Source: Fen-1359 sp963710355
GTDB taxonomy: Bacteria > Planctomycetota > Phycisphaerae > Sedimentisphaerales > Anaerobacaceae
DNA length: 64,000 bases
NCBI GenBank assembly: GCA_963710355.1
Contig: CAVPZU010000003.1
Span: 1,054,001 to 1,118,000 of the forward strand
Direction of reading: 5' to 3'
The stretch's first letter is position 1; every line of letters starts with the position of its first letter. The translations under genes were made by a program, and so were the position numbers. The notes under the pieces were generated by a model. It was not told the DNA's origin, did no database searches, and was given only the letters and a program-made list of their open reading frames with translations. Below are positions 43,134 to 51,755 of the stretch, piece after piece.

Positions 43134-43706
43134 ATGTTAAGTGCTGAAAAATTAACTAATGTCTGTGCAGACAATAAGATAACAGTCGAGCAGCTCGCTG
43201 GGCATCTTATGCAGGCTGGTTTCACCAGGAAAGAGGCGATAGCGGCTGTTCGAAACTGGAAAAAAGGCCTCTTTAAACCACTGCCTCGAAAGGCAGATAT
43301 CCAGAACCTCGCCGCAGGACTCGGTGTTGAGGTAAACCGGATATCGCAATGGAAGTCTTCTTATCAGTATGCCCCGGGTTCGCCCCGAAAGGCCGGCTTA
43401 ATCAGATCTCTGATTGTCGGCAGGACCGTCCAGGATGCAATGGATATTTTGAAGTTCACACGCAAAAGGGCCGCAGCAATGGTGGATAAGGTTCTCAAAA
43501 GCGCTGTTGCTGATGCGGATGAGCAGCAGGCAGATGTTGACAATTTATATGTCAGCGATGTCCGCGTAGATGATGCCGGCATAAGGGTAGGGACAAAACG
43601 CTTTCGTGCCAAAGACAGGGGCAGAGCGCATTCGATTTCGAAAAAGGCCTGTCATATTACAGTAACAGTAACAGAGGAATCCGCTACTTTGATGGCGCAT
43701 AAATAG
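43134..43706 (+). CDS. rplV: 50S ribosomal protein L22 with N-terminal helix-turn-helix-like extension
   Basis: 190 residues against about 110 in most bacteria. The C-terminal part (from about 79: APGSPRKAGLIRSLIVGRTVQDAMDILKFTRKRAAAMVDKVLKSA, then IRVGTKRFRAKDRGRAHSISKKACHITVTV) is a full uL22. The first 78 residues resemble an XRE-type helix-turn-helix: ITVEQLAGHLMQAGF, AIAAVRNWKKGLFKPLP, IQNLAAGLGVEVNRIS. The ATG at 43134 is the natural start and the frame is continuous, so this is a real fusion. The extension should lie on the outer face of the large subunit. Its role is unknown. Confidence 0.93.
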   Translation: MLSAEKLTNVCADNKITVEQLAGHLMQAGFTRKEAIAAVRNWKKGLFKPLPRKADIQNLAAGLGVEVNRISQWKSSYQYAPGSPRKAGLIRSLIVGRTVQDAMDILKFTRKRAAAMVDKVLKSAVADADEQQADVDNLYVSDVRVDDAGIRVGTKRFRAKDRGRAHSISKKACHITVTVTEESATLMAHK

Positions 43707-43741
43707 AAAAAATAGTTGAACTGAAAGAGACGGATTGTTTT

Positions 43742-44557
43742 ATGGGACAAAAGGTATCGCCAATAGGTTTTAGAACCGGAATAACCAGGGGCTGGCAGAG
43801 CGTCTGGTTCGCTCCGAAGGCCACCTACGGTGAGTTCCTGGTCGAAGACCAGAAGATACGTCAGTTTGTTGATAAGAAATACAACCGTCAGTTGCCGAAG
43901 GGCGCCGTGTCCCATGTTGAAATAGTGCGGACACGCAACGAGGTCAAGGTGATGTTGTACAGCGCACGACCAGGCATAATCATTGGCCCGAGGGGCGGCG
44001 AAGTCGAAAAACTGCGCGAAGAGCTTGAGACTCTTACCGGACGAAAGGTTACGGTTAATGTCACAGAAATTAAGGAGCCGGACCTTGATGCGATGCTGGT
44101 GGCGGAGGCTATTGCCGAACAGTTGACTAAAAGGGCGGCTTTTAAGCGGGCGATGAAGCAATATTGTGAGATCGTGATGAACGCCGGCGCCAAGGGTGTA
44201 AAGATTGCATGCGGTGGTCGTCTGGCGGGGTCGGAAATAGCCAGAAGAGAAATGGTGAAAATGGGCAGTGTCCCCCTGCATACACTCAAGGCCAATGTGG
44301 ATTATGCTACTGCCACCGCGGCGACGACTTATGGGTGCATAGGCATAAAAGTCTGGATTTATAAGGGTATTTTTGGAGAAGAAACAACAGAGCCGAAGTT
44401 GCCCCGTAGCAGCAAGCGAGGCCGGTTCCCAAGACGCAACGCACCGGGCAATTTTAGGGCAAATGAATCAACGCCCTCAGGCCGCCGGGAAAATCAGGCA
44501 GAACCCGAACCCACGACTCAGCCAGAGCCTGGTGCGCCCAGACGTAGTAAGTTTTAA
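43742..44557 (+). CDS. rpsC: 30S ribosomal protein S3
   Basis: 271-residue uS3 with MGQKVSPIGFRTGITRGWQSVW, the KH domain (IIIGPRGGEVEKLREEL) and the C-terminal domain (GVKIACGGRLAGSEIARREMVKMGSVPLHTLKANVDYATA). It carries a long low-complexity tail (about 45 residues, Pro/Arg/Glu-rich) beyond the usual end. Helps form the mRNA entry helicase site. Confidence 0.96.
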   Translation: MGQKVSPIGFRTGITRGWQSVWFAPKATYGEFLVEDQKIRQFVDKKYNRQLPKGAVSHVEIVRTRNEVKVMLYSARPGIIIGPRGGEVEKLREELETLTGRKVTVNVTEIKEPDLDAMLVAEAIAEQLTKRAAFKRAMKQYCEIVMNAGAKGVKIACGGRLAGSEIARREMVKMGSVPLHTLKANVDYATATAATTYGCIGIKVWIYKGIFGEETTEPKLPRSSKRGRFPRRNAPGNFRANESTPSGRRENQAEPEPTTQPEPGAPRRSKF

Positions 44558-44627
44558 GTTGAAATATGGATTTTAGACATAATTATTTGTTTTTTGGATA
44601 AGTGAGACGTTCAAAGGGTTTGTTGCT

Positions 44628-45047
44628 ATGGCAATGATGCCGAAAAGAGTTAAATACCGTAAGAGCCAGCGCGGCAAGATGAAGGGCAATGCTTCGAGAG
44701 GTAATTTCGTTGCGTTTGGCGAATACGGGCTGCAGGCCCTCGAGACAAGCTGGGTCACCGCAAAGAATATAGAGGCCGGCAGGGTCGCAGTGACTCACCA
44801 TCTGCATCGCGAAGGTAAGGTTTATGTAAGGATATTTCCCTATAAGCCCGTCAGCAAAAAGCCGCTCGAGACCAGAATGGGCAAAGGAAAGGGCGAACCG
44901 GAGATTTGGGTTGCCAGGGTCAGGCCGGGACAGGTCTGTTTTGAGGTTGGTGGTGTCACTGAGGAAGTGGCAAAGCAGGCCCTCTCGAGGGTCGCCCAGA
45001 AAATGCCGATTCGCTGCAGATTCATAACAAGGAGACATACGATTTAA
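44628..45047 (+). CDS. rplP: 50S ribosomal protein L16
   Basis: 139-residue uL16. PKRVKYRKSQRGKMKGNASRGNFVAFGEYGLQALE and GKGKGEPEIWVARVRPGQVCFEVGGV are diagnostic. It contacts the A-site tRNA elbow. Usual length; downstream rpmC after about 45 bases. Confidence 0.97.
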   Translation: MAMMPKRVKYRKSQRGKMKGNASRGNFVAFGEYGLQALETSWVTAKNIEAGRVAVTHHLHREGKVYVRIFPYKPVSKKPLETRMGKGKGEPEIWVARVRPGQVCFEVGGVTEEVAKQALSRVAQKMPIRCRFITRRHTI

Positions 45048-45092
45048 ATCCGGCAGAAGCGGAAATTTAACAGAAGACAAAGAAGGTTGCTA

Positions 45093-45299
45093 ATGAAGGC
45101 CGAACAATACAGAGAAATGAGTGTCGAGGAGCTTGTTGACATGCAGGATGAGTTCAGAAGAAAGCTCTTTGAGATGCGATCGCAGTCCGTCACGGAGACG
45201 CTGGAGAATTCGAAGAGCATATGCAATACAAGGCGCGGAATAGCCAGGATTTTGACCGTAATACAGGAAAAAGAAAATAAGCAGTTAAAGAAAGAGTAA
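45093..45299 (+). CDS. rpmC: 50S ribosomal protein L29
   Basis: 68-residue uL29, two helices: EQYREMSVEELVDMQDEFRRKLFEMRSQSVTETLENSKSI and TRRGIARILTVIQEKE. ATG 45093 fits an AGAAGG upstream; a TTG six bases earlier is in frame. It is next to rpsQ with two bases between. Confidence 0.93.
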   Translation: MKAEQYREMSVEELVDMQDEFRRKLFEMRSQSVTETLENSKSICNTRRGIARILTVIQEKENKQLKKE

Positions 45300-45301
45300 T
45301 A

Positions 45302-45562
45302 ATGCAGCAGGAAAAGAGCAGACAAAAGGAAGCCGTGGTGATTGGCAGGACCGGCAACAAAAGTATCAAGGTTGCCATAGAATATGCGTTAAGACATCCG
45401 AAATACGGTAAATTGATGAGGCGCAGAACCGTCTTTGGCGTTCATGATGAGCTCAACAAGGCAGCGGTCGGCGATGTCGTCGGAATTGCGCAGTGCAGGC
45501 CTTACAGCAAATTGAAGAAGTGGCGCCTCGTCAACGTCATTAAAAAGGCCGTTGCCAGGTAA
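45302..45562 (+). CDS. rpsQ: 30S ribosomal protein S17
   Basis: 86-residue uS17, an OB-fold that binds 16S rRNA early. VVIGRTGNKSIKVAIEYALRHPKYGKLMRRRTVFGVHDELNKAAVGDVVGIAQCRPYSKLKKWRLV matches, though several positions (for example IAQCRPYSKLK) differ from the commonest ETRPLSK form. Almost abuts rpmC, so translation is likely coupled. Confidence 0.94.
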   Translation: MQQEKSRQKEAVVIGRTGNKSIKVAIEYALRHPKYGKLMRRRTVFGVHDELNKAAVGDVVGIAQCRPYSKLKKWRLVNVIKKAVAR

Positions 45563-45594
45563 AGCGGTGCAGGAACAGATAAGGGGTAACTGAA

Positions 45595-45981
45595 GTGATT
45601 CAGACGCGAACAATGCTCGATATTTCCGACAACTCGGGAGTGAAGATTGCGCAGTGTGTCAGAGTGCTCGGCAAAAATACATCCCGACGCCGCAACAGCA
45701 GGTCGAAGGCAGCAGTCGGCGATGTCGTGTGCGTCGCCATAAAAAAATGGCTGCCGACCTGTCAGCTCGATAACAAAAAGGTCCATCGCTGCGTCATAAT
45801 CAGGACCAGACATCCTGTCAGGAGGACTGACGGCAGCTATGTGAAATTTGACAGCAATGCTGCGGTTATTATTGACGCCGAAGGAAACCCCGTCGGCACT
45901 CGCATCTTTGGCGCCGTTGCCAGAGAGCTGCGAGGAAAAAATTTTATGAAGATTATTTCCCTCGCAAGTGAAGTGGTTTGA
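45595..45981 (+). CDS. rplN: 50S ribosomal protein L14
   Basis: 128-residue uL14. IQTRTMLDISDNSGVKIAQCVRVLG is the family start, and FGAVARELRGKNFMKIISLASEVV the end. Starts with GTG at 45595; no ATG fits the conserved N-terminus. AAGGGG lies about 11 bases upstream. It forms an intersubunit bridge. Confidence 0.96.
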   Translation: MIQTRTMLDISDNSGVKIAQCVRVLGKNTSRRRNSRSKAAVGDVVCVAIKKWLPTCQLDNKKVHRCVIIRTRHPVRRTDGSYVKFDSNAAVIIDAEGNPVGTRIFGAVARELRGKNFMKIISLASEVV

Positions 45982-46002
45982 TATGGACAGGTAAAAGATA
46001 AA

Positions 46003-46338
46003 ATGACTCGACATATAAAAAAAGGCGATACGGTACAGATTATTACAGGTGACGATAAGGGTGCAACAGGCACTGTCCTGCGACTGATACTGAAAAAGGG
46101 CAAGGTTGTGATTCAGGGGCTCAATACCGCCACCAAGCACGTTCGGCCATCGAGAAAAAATCCTCAGGGCGGCCGCGTGCAGGTCGAGCAGCCGATAGAT
46201 ATAAGCAATGTCCTGCCGCTCAACCCGAAAACCTCTAAAGGAACGAGGGTGCGTTTCAAAATTGAATCGGACGGCGTCAAAAAAAGAGTCGCCGCTGACG
46301 GAACTGAACTCGGCTTTGTTGTAAAAAAGAAAGGTTAA
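46003..46338 (+). CDS. rplX: 50S ribosomal protein L24
   Basis: 111-residue uL24 with a KOW motif at the start (HIKKGDTVQIITGDDKGATGTVLRLILKKGKVVIQGLN) and HVRPSRKNPQGGRVQVEQPIDISNVLPLNP. An assembly initiator of the large subunit. Length is normal. Confidence 0.96.
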   Translation: MTRHIKKGDTVQIITGDDKGATGTVLRLILKKGKVVIQGLNTATKHVRPSRKNPQGGRVQVEQPIDISNVLPLNPKTSKGTRVRFKIESDGVKKRVAADGTELGFVVKKKG

Positions 46339-46371
46339 TTTGCTTTGTAAGGCGTTTGTCAGATAAAAACT

Positions 46372-46923
46372 ATGGCCAGATTAAAAGATTTATATAAGTC
46401 GAAGGTTGTCCCGCAATTAATAAAGGATTTTGAATACGGCAATCCAATGGCGGTGCCGCGCCTCGAAAAAATTGTCGTCTCAATGGGCGTCGGAAAGGCT
46501 GCTCTGGATAAAAAATTCCTTGAACTTGCTAAAAAAGACCTGATGATGATTACCGCCCAGATGCCTTTGGTCTGCAAGGCCAAAAAGAGCATCTCGAACT
46601 TTAAAGTAAGAGAAGGTCAGGAGACCGGCCTGAAGGTGACGATTCGCAAAAAACGAATGTATGAATTTATGGACAGATTCATCAGCCTCGCGATACCGCG
46701 GGTAAGGGACTTCAGAGGCCTTGACCCGAACGGCTTTGACGGCAGAGGAAATTACTCAATGGGCCTTAGCGAGCAGACCGTTTTTCCGGAGATAGATACC
46801 GCCAAGGTTGAGTTTCAGCAGGGTATGAACATTACTTTTGTTACGACGGCACGAACCGACGAAGAAGCCAGAAGGTTGCTCACGCTCTTCGGAATGCCGT
46901 TTAAGGTGCAGCAGGAAAAATAA
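46372..46923 (+). CDS. rplE: 50S ribosomal protein L5
   Basis: 183-residue uL5, a 5S rRNA binder. YGNPMAVPRLEKIVVSMGVGKAA, then RDFRGLDPNGFDGRGNYSMGLSEQTVFPEI and the C-terminal INITFVTTARTDEEARRLL-like end. No oddity. Followed by the zinc-type rpsN. Confidence 0.97.
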   Translation: MARLKDLYKSKVVPQLIKDFEYGNPMAVPRLEKIVVSMGVGKAALDKKFLELAKKDLMMITAQMPLVCKAKKSISNFKVREGQETGLKVTIRKKRMYEFMDRFISLAIPRVRDFRGLDPNGFDGRGNYSMGLSEQTVFPEIDTAKVEFQQGMNITFVTTARTDEEARRLLTLFGMPFKVQQEK

Positions 46924-46964
46924 TCGTCCTTTTTTCAGAGAAATGAAGTTCGCAGGGTAAATGA

Positions 46965-47150
46965 ATGTCGACCAAGGCATTGGAAAATAAGGTAAATAAA
47001 AAACCCAAGTTCAGGGTTAGACAGTATACCAGATGTGAGCTTTGCGGCAGGAGCCGGGCTGTCTACCGAAAATTCAGAATTTGCAGAATCTGCTTTAGGA
47101 AACTCGCCAATGAGGGCAAGCTTCCAGGCGTGCAGAAGGCCAGCTGGTAA
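46965..47150 (+). CDS. rpsN: 30S ribosomal protein S14, zinc-binding type
   Basis: 61-residue uS14 of the short zinc (Z) type. Four Cys in two pairs: YTRCELCGRSRAVYRKFRICRICFRKLANEGKLPGVQKASW. The Cys-free type is about 100 residues long. The zinc form at this locus is common and implies zinc dependence unless a paralogue exists elsewhere. Confidence 0.96.
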   Translation: MSTKALENKVNKKPKFRVRQYTRCELCGRSRAVYRKFRICRICFRKLANEGKLPGVQKASW

Positions 47151-47199
47151 GTTTGGATTTGGGCCCCAAAAGGCAAAAAGAACAAAAAGGAAAGGCAAT

Positions 47200-47601
47200 A
47201 TGAGTTTTTTTAATGACCCTATAGCCGATATGTTGACCAGGATTCGAAATGCCCTGAGGATACGCAGCAGCAGCGTTAATATACAGGCCTCAAAGGTTTG
47301 TGAGGGTGTGGCGGCTGTCCTCAAAAGCGAGGGATACATACTCGATTACGACAGAATCGATGATGGCAAACAGGGTATATTAAGGATAGTCCTCAAGTAT
47401 GATGAAACCGGCCAGCCCGTCATTGACACCATAAAGAGGGTTAGCAAGCTCGGCAGAAGGGTTTATTCCACAGTTGATAAGCTGCCCCATGTCTTGGGCG
47501 GAATGGGTATATCTATTGTTTCAACGAGCAGAGGTGTGATGAGTGACAGGCTTTGCAGACAGGTCAATATCGGCGGCGAGATTCTTTGTACAGTATATTA
47601 A
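47200..47601 (+). CDS. rpsH: 30S ribosomal protein S8
   Basis: 133-residue uS8. MSFFNDPIADMLTRIRNALR and the C-terminal GGMGISIVSTSRGVMSDRLCRQVNIGGEILCTVY are the family ends. The open frame reads 55 codons further upstream through rpsN in another frame; ATG 47200 is the true start. S8 represses the spc operon in E. coli. Confidence 0.96.
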   Translation: MSFFNDPIADMLTRIRNALRIRSSSVNIQASKVCEGVAAVLKSEGYILDYDRIDDGKQGILRIVLKYDETGQPVIDTIKRVSKLGRRVYSTVDKLPHVLGGMGISIVSTSRGVMSDRLCRQVNIGGEILCTVY

Positions 47602-47612
47602 ATGGTATTTTT

Positions 47613-48192
47613 ATGAGTCGAATAGGGAAAAAACCGGTAGCAATACCCACAAGGTGTAAAGGTCGAGCAGAGCGGGCAGACTATTAAAGTCAAAGGCCCG
47701 CTCGGCGAGCTTTCCCTGAATTGTCATCCGAAAATAAAGGTAAAAATTGACGGATCCGTCGTTCATCTCGAAAATGAAAATCGCTCCGACAAGTTTGCCT
47801 GCCAGCTGCACGGAACTATGAGGGCTTTGATTGCCAATATGGTAGAGGGTGTGACAAAAGGATACCAGAAGCGCCTTCTCGTATTTGGCACCGGATATAA
47901 CGTCAAAGTGCAGGCCGACAAGTTAATCCTGCAGGTCGGTTTTTGCTCACCTGCTGAGGTAAAGATTCCCAAAGGCATAAAGGTCAATATTGAAACAGCC
48001 GCCACAAAGGGCGATGAAGTGCCCGCCGCCTTTGCTGTAAGCGGCGTTGACAAGGCTGTTGTCGGACAACTGGCGGCACAGATTCGCAATGTCAGCCCCC
48101 CTGAGCCTTATAAAGGAAAAGGCATTCGTTTTGCCGACGAGCATATCAGGAGAAAGGTTGGCAAGTCGTTCACCTCCGGTGCGGCAACGTAG
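47613..48192 (+). CDS. rplF: 50S ribosomal protein L6 (one-base frameshift)
   Basis: The ATG at 47613 gives MSRIGKKPVAIP, the uL6 start, but the frame then stops; the rest (GVKVEQSGQTIKVKGPLGELS to the end NVSPPEPYKGKGIRFADEHIRRKVGKS) is in the next frame. Dropping one base from CACAAGG at 47648-47653 restores IPTGVKV and a protein of about 192 residues. uL6 lies near the factor-binding site. One indel in an essential gene, so a sequence error is likely. Confidence 0.9.
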
Positions 48193-48211
48193 GGATTTCT
48201 GTAATGGAATT

Positions 48212-48246
48212 ATCAATTGTAATTTGTACTTGTGTAATTTGTACTT
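48212..48246 (+). repeat. 7-nt-phased array between rplF and rplR
   Basis: ATCAATT, GTAATTT, GTACTTG, TGTAATT, TGTACTT: five degenerate heptads. Confidence 0.6.
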
Positions 48247-48264
48247 GGCTTAGGGCATAGCTGA

Positions 48265-48633
48265 ATGGAAAAAACAGACGGTATAAAAAAAGCGATAGCC
48301 AGACGCAAATATCATGTGCGAAAGAAGTCGTTCGGAACGGCGGACAGGCCGAGGTTGTCGGTGTTTCGCTCCAACAGGCATATTTACGTTCAGATTATTG
48401 ATGATGTTGCAGGCCTGACTCTTGCCTCTGCAAGCACCCAAAGCAAGGCGTTGAAGCCGCAACTGACCAAAACCGGCAACAAAAAGGCGGCGGAGACCGT
48501 CGGCGAGGCGATTGCCAAACAGGCCACCGGCGTCGGAATAAAGTGTGTCTGTTTTGACCGAAACAGGTATAAGTATCACGGCAGAGTTAAAGCCCTTGCT
48601 GATGCGGCAAGAAAAGCAGGATTGGTTTTTTAG
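48265..48633 (+). CDS. rplR: 50S ribosomal protein L18
   Basis: 122-residue uL18, a 5S rRNA binder. RKYHVRKKSFGTADRPRLSVFRSNRHIYVQIIDDVAGLTLASASTQ and FDRNRYKYHGRVKALADAARKAGLVF match throughout. Length is normal. Confidence 0.96.
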   Translation: MEKTDGIKKAIARRKYHVRKKSFGTADRPRLSVFRSNRHIYVQIIDDVAGLTLASASTQSKALKPQLTKTGNKKAAETVGEAIAKQATGVGIKCVCFDRNRYKYHGRVKALADAARKAGLVF

Positions 48634-48654
48634 ATTAATCACTGGAGAAGCAAA

Positions 48655-49173
48655 TTGGCACAAGATGCTATCAGGATAATCGAACAGCAGGAACGTCTAT
48701 TAGAGGATACGACGGTAAAAATATACCGCAGTGTGAAGGTTGTTAAGGGCGGCCGTCACTTCCGCTTTGAGGCCCTCGTCGTCGTCGGCGACCATAATGG
48801 CACCGTCGGCATCGGCTATGCAAAAGCCAATGAGGTCCCCAATGCCGTCGAGAAAGGTATCAAGGATGCAAAAAAGTCTTTGAATAAGATACCCCTCGAT
48901 GGAAGGACTATACCGCATCAGGTGATTGGTAAATTTGGTTCAACGAAGGTTGTTATATTGCCGGCCAGCCCCGGCACGGGCGTTATTGCCGGCTCCTCCG
49001 CCAGAGCCGTTCTCGAACTTGCTGGCGTCCAGGATGTGCTTACTAAGGTTTACGGAAGTACAAACGCTAAAAATGTGGTAAAGGCCGCGATAAACGGACT
49101 GTTGAAGTTGCATAGCAAAGATATGGTCGAGGCCAGACGCGGCGTCGAAATAAAAGTGGTAAAAAGGTGGTGA
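48655..49173 (+). CDS. rpsE: 30S ribosomal protein S5
   Basis: 172-residue uS5. TVKIYRSVKVVKGGRHFRFEALVVVGDHNGTVGIGYAKANEVPNAVEKGIKDAKK and LPASPGTGVIAGSSARAVLELAGVQDVLTKVYGSTNAKNVVKA match. It starts with TTG at 48655 (GGAG seven bases upstream), as no ATG fits. rplO begins only seven bases after the stop: the rpmD (L30) gene usual here is missing. Confidence 0.96.
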   Translation: MAQDAIRIIEQQERLLEDTTVKIYRSVKVVKGGRHFRFEALVVVGDHNGTVGIGYAKANEVPNAVEKGIKDAKKSLNKIPLDGRTIPHQVIGKFGSTKVVILPASPGTGVIAGSSARAVLELAGVQDVLTKVYGSTNAKNVVKAAINGLLKLHSKDMVEARRGVEIKVVKRW

Positions 49174-49180
49174 TTGTCAG

Positions 49181-49642
49181 ATGTCGATTACTCAGATTAC
49201 ATCGATAGCAGGCAGGTATAAAAAAAGAAAACGAATAGGCAGAGGGCCCGGTTCCGGCCACGGCAAAACCAGCACAAAGGGCCATAATGGGCAGAACTCC
49301 AGAAGCGGCGCTCCTACATTGGTAATGAGGGAAGGCGGACAGATGCCTCTGTTTAGAAGACTGCCTAAACGCGGTTTTAATAACTTTAATTTTGCCGTTC
49401 GTTTCAGAATTGTCAACGTCTCCCAGCTCGAAAAATTTGATGACGGCTCCGTCGTCGGTCCCGAGCAGCTCGTCGTTGCCGGCTTGATTGATAATACTCG
49501 GCAGAAGGTCAAAATCCTGGGTGACGGTGATCTCACTAAAAGCCTGAAAGTGCAAGCTCACTCTTTCAGCAGGAACGCAGAGCAGAAGATAACGGCTTGC
49601 GGCGGCAATGTCTCCGTCCTACGTGGTAATGCAGCAAAGTAA
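49181..49642 (+). CDS. rplO: 50S ribosomal protein L15
   Basis: 153-residue uL15. KRKRIGRGPGSGHGKTSTKGHNGQNSRSG is the family N-terminus, then MPLFRRLPKRGFNNF, and C-terminal domain KVQAHSFSRNAEQKITACGG. No L30 gene before it. secY follows after 47 bases. Confidence 0.96.
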   Translation: MSITQITSIAGRYKKRKRIGRGPGSGHGKTSTKGHNGQNSRSGAPTLVMREGGQMPLFRRLPKRGFNNFNFAVRFRIVNVSQLEKFDDGSVVGPEQLVVAGLIDNTRQKVKILGDGDLTKSLKVQAHSFSRNAEQKITACGGNVSVLRGNAAK

Positions 49643-49689
49643 TGAAAGGGTTCTCTAAAGGAAAATATCAAAAAAGGCGCTGAATAAGG

Positions 49690-51054
49690 ATGCTTCGAAC
49701 TGTAGTTAACATATTTAAAATACCGGATTTACGCAGCAAAATTTTATTTACCTTGTCGATGCTGATCATCTTCAGGGTTGGCTCGCATATCCCGGTGCCT
49801 GGTTTTCGATATGAGCAGTTAACCCAGACCAGCGGACCCGGCAGTGAGGGGGCACTAGGCAGGGCTGTCGAATATATGCAGATGCTCACCGGCGGTATGC
49901 TCGGCAGATGCACCTTGTTTGGGCTCGGCATTATGCCTTATATCACCGCCTCCATTATTTTGATGCTCTTGGCAGAAGTCTGGCCTGTATTGAAAAAACT
50001 CAGGCAGGAAGGTCAAGCCGGCTATAAGAAAATTAATGAATATACACGATATCTGACCGTGATTGTCTGTATTATTCAGGCGATGTTTTATATAAAGTAT
50101 TTTGCCTCTTCTGGATTGACTTATTCGGGTATGTGGACGCAGGCCCTGATTATGGGTATCATCGGCATGACCGCAGGGACGGTCTTTTTAATGTGGCTCG
50201 GTGAGCAGATTGATGAATACGGTATTGGAAACGGTATCAGCCTGATAATTATGGCAGGTATTATCGCCAGACTCCCCTGGGCAGTCCAGGACCTCGCCAG
50301 ACTGGTTAAATTTAATGTGGCCGGTTCAGAGACCGGCGCCATCGGACCAGGAAAGCTGATGTTTCTGGTGGCCTGTTTTGTCTTTATCGTTGCAGGCGTT
50401 ATCTTGATAACGCAGGCACAAAGACGAATTCCGGTTCAGCAGGCCAAACAGATGAGGGGAATGAAAATGTATGGCGGACAGAGGCATTATCTGCCCCTCC
50501 GCGTCAATCACGGCGGCGTAATGCCCATAATCTTCGCCTCCAGCTTTATGATGTTTGTCCCTGTGATAACCGGATATTTGAGAAGTGCTTTTGAAAGAGG
50601 AGGGAAGGTCGGCTTCTTTACAGACCTCGCACAGGCATTCCAATATAATGGATACGTATACAATGTTATGTATATGATATTGATAGTCTTATTTGCTTAT
50701 TTCTGGGTTTCAGTTCAGTTTCAGCCGAAGGATATGGCCAAGAATCTTCAGGATTCAGGCAGTTTTATCCCAGGCCTTAGGCCGGGGCGCAGAACCGCGG
50801 AATACCTCGAAACCGTTATGGGAAGGGTCACCTTCTATGGCGGCTCTTTTTTGGCGATTATCGCCGTTGTCCCTGATATGGTGACAACTTCGCTCGGCAT
50901 ACCGTCACGCATCACAAACTTCCTCGGCGGCACAGGTCTGCTCATTGTTGTCAGCGTTTCGCTGGATGTGGTTCAGAGAATAGAGGCTAATCTTCTGATG
51001 CGTAGTTACGAAGGATTTAGTTCAAGCGGCAGGATTAAGGGGGCCTATGCATGA
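49690..51054 (+). CDS. secY: Protein translocase subunit SecY
   Basis: 454-residue channel with ten predicted helices. Start IPDLRSKILFTLSMLIIFRVGSHIPVPGF, plug region, and later QRRIPVQQAKQMRGMKMYGGQRHYLPLRVNHGGVMPIIFASSFM. The C-terminal loop GSFIPGLRPGRRTAEYLETVMGRVTFYG contains the Arg needed for SecA action. Overlaps adk by four bases (ATGA). Confidence 0.97.
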   Translation: MLRTVVNIFKIPDLRSKILFTLSMLIIFRVGSHIPVPGFRYEQLTQTSGPGSEGALGRAVEYMQMLTGGMLGRCTLFGLGIMPYITASIILMLLAEVWPVLKKLRQEGQAGYKKINEYTRYLTVIVCIIQAMFYIKYFASSGLTYSGMWTQALIMGIIGMTAGTVFLMWLGEQIDEYGIGNGISLIIMAGIIARLPWAVQDLARLVKFNVAGSETGAIGPGKLMFLVACFVFIVAGVILITQAQRRIPVQQAKQMRGMKMYGGQRHYLPLRVNHGGVMPIIFASSFMMFVPVITGYLRSAFERGGKVGFFTDLAQAFQYNGYVYNVMYMILIVLFAYFWVSVQFQPKDMAKNLQDSGSFIPGLRPGRRTAEYLETVMGRVTFYGGSFLAIIAVVPDMVTTSLGIPSRITNFLGGTGLLIVVSVSLDVVQRIEANLLMRSYEGFSSSGRIKGAYA

Positions 51055-51722
51055 AAATAGTTTTACTTGGACCTCCAGGTGCCGGCAAAGGAACTCAGTG
51101 TAAAAAAATTGTTGAATGGTTCGGCATCCAGCATCTCTCCAGCGGCGATATTCTCCGCCAGGAGAGGGCAAAAGGCACCGAACTCGGAAAAAAAGCTCAG
51201 GACTTTATGGATTCAGGCGCACTTGTGCCTGACCGGATAGTAGTGGAAATGATGACCGGTGCAATAATGAAGGCGTCAAAGAAGGGATTTGTGCTGGATG
51301 GTTTCCCAAGAACCATCAATCAGGCCCGCAGGCTTGATGAATCGCTCGCAAAAGCCGGCCATAAAATTGATGCAATCTTGAATCTGAAAATTGATGACAA
51401 AATTATTGTAAAAAGAATTACAGGGCGAAGAAGTTGCCCCAGTTGCGGCGCCGTTTATCATATTGAGAATATGAAGCCCAAAAAGGACAGCCTCTGCGAT
51501 AAATGCTACGCTGCTCTTACCCAGAGGCCGGACGATACCGAAGAGGTGTTCGCCAGCAGGCTCAAAAATTATTATGAACAGACCGCTCCTGTGATTGATT
51601 ATTACAAAGCCAATAATACCGTCTATGATATTGATTCCAACAAGGATTCTGATGAGGTTGCTGCGTTGATGTTTGAAAAACTCGATGCGTTGTCGAACGC
51701 AGAAAAACAGGCGCGGCGATAA
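51051..51722 (+). CDS. adk: Adenylate kinase, zinc LID type
   Basis: 223 residues. P-loop GPPGAGKGTQ at about 7-16, NMP-binding region, DGFPRT, and a LID with four Cys (CPSCGAVYHIENMKPKKDSLCDKC) that binds zinc. Converts ATP + AMP to 2 ADP. Start overlaps the secY stop, indicating coupling. The secY-adk-map order is normal. Confidence 0.97.
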   Translation: MKIVLLGPPGAGKGTQCKKIVEWFGIQHLSSGDILRQERAKGTELGKKAQDFMDSGALVPDRIVVEMMTGAIMKASKKGFVLDGFPRTINQARRLDESLAKAGHKIDAILNLKIDDKIIVKRITGRRSCPSCGAVYHIENMKPKKDSLCDKCYAALTQRPDDTEEVFASRLKNYYEQTAPVIDYYKANNTVYDIDSNKDSDEVAALMFEKLDALSNAEKQARR

Positions 51723-51755
51723 GCTGTGTGCTAAGTAAAAAGAGATTTATTGTAA

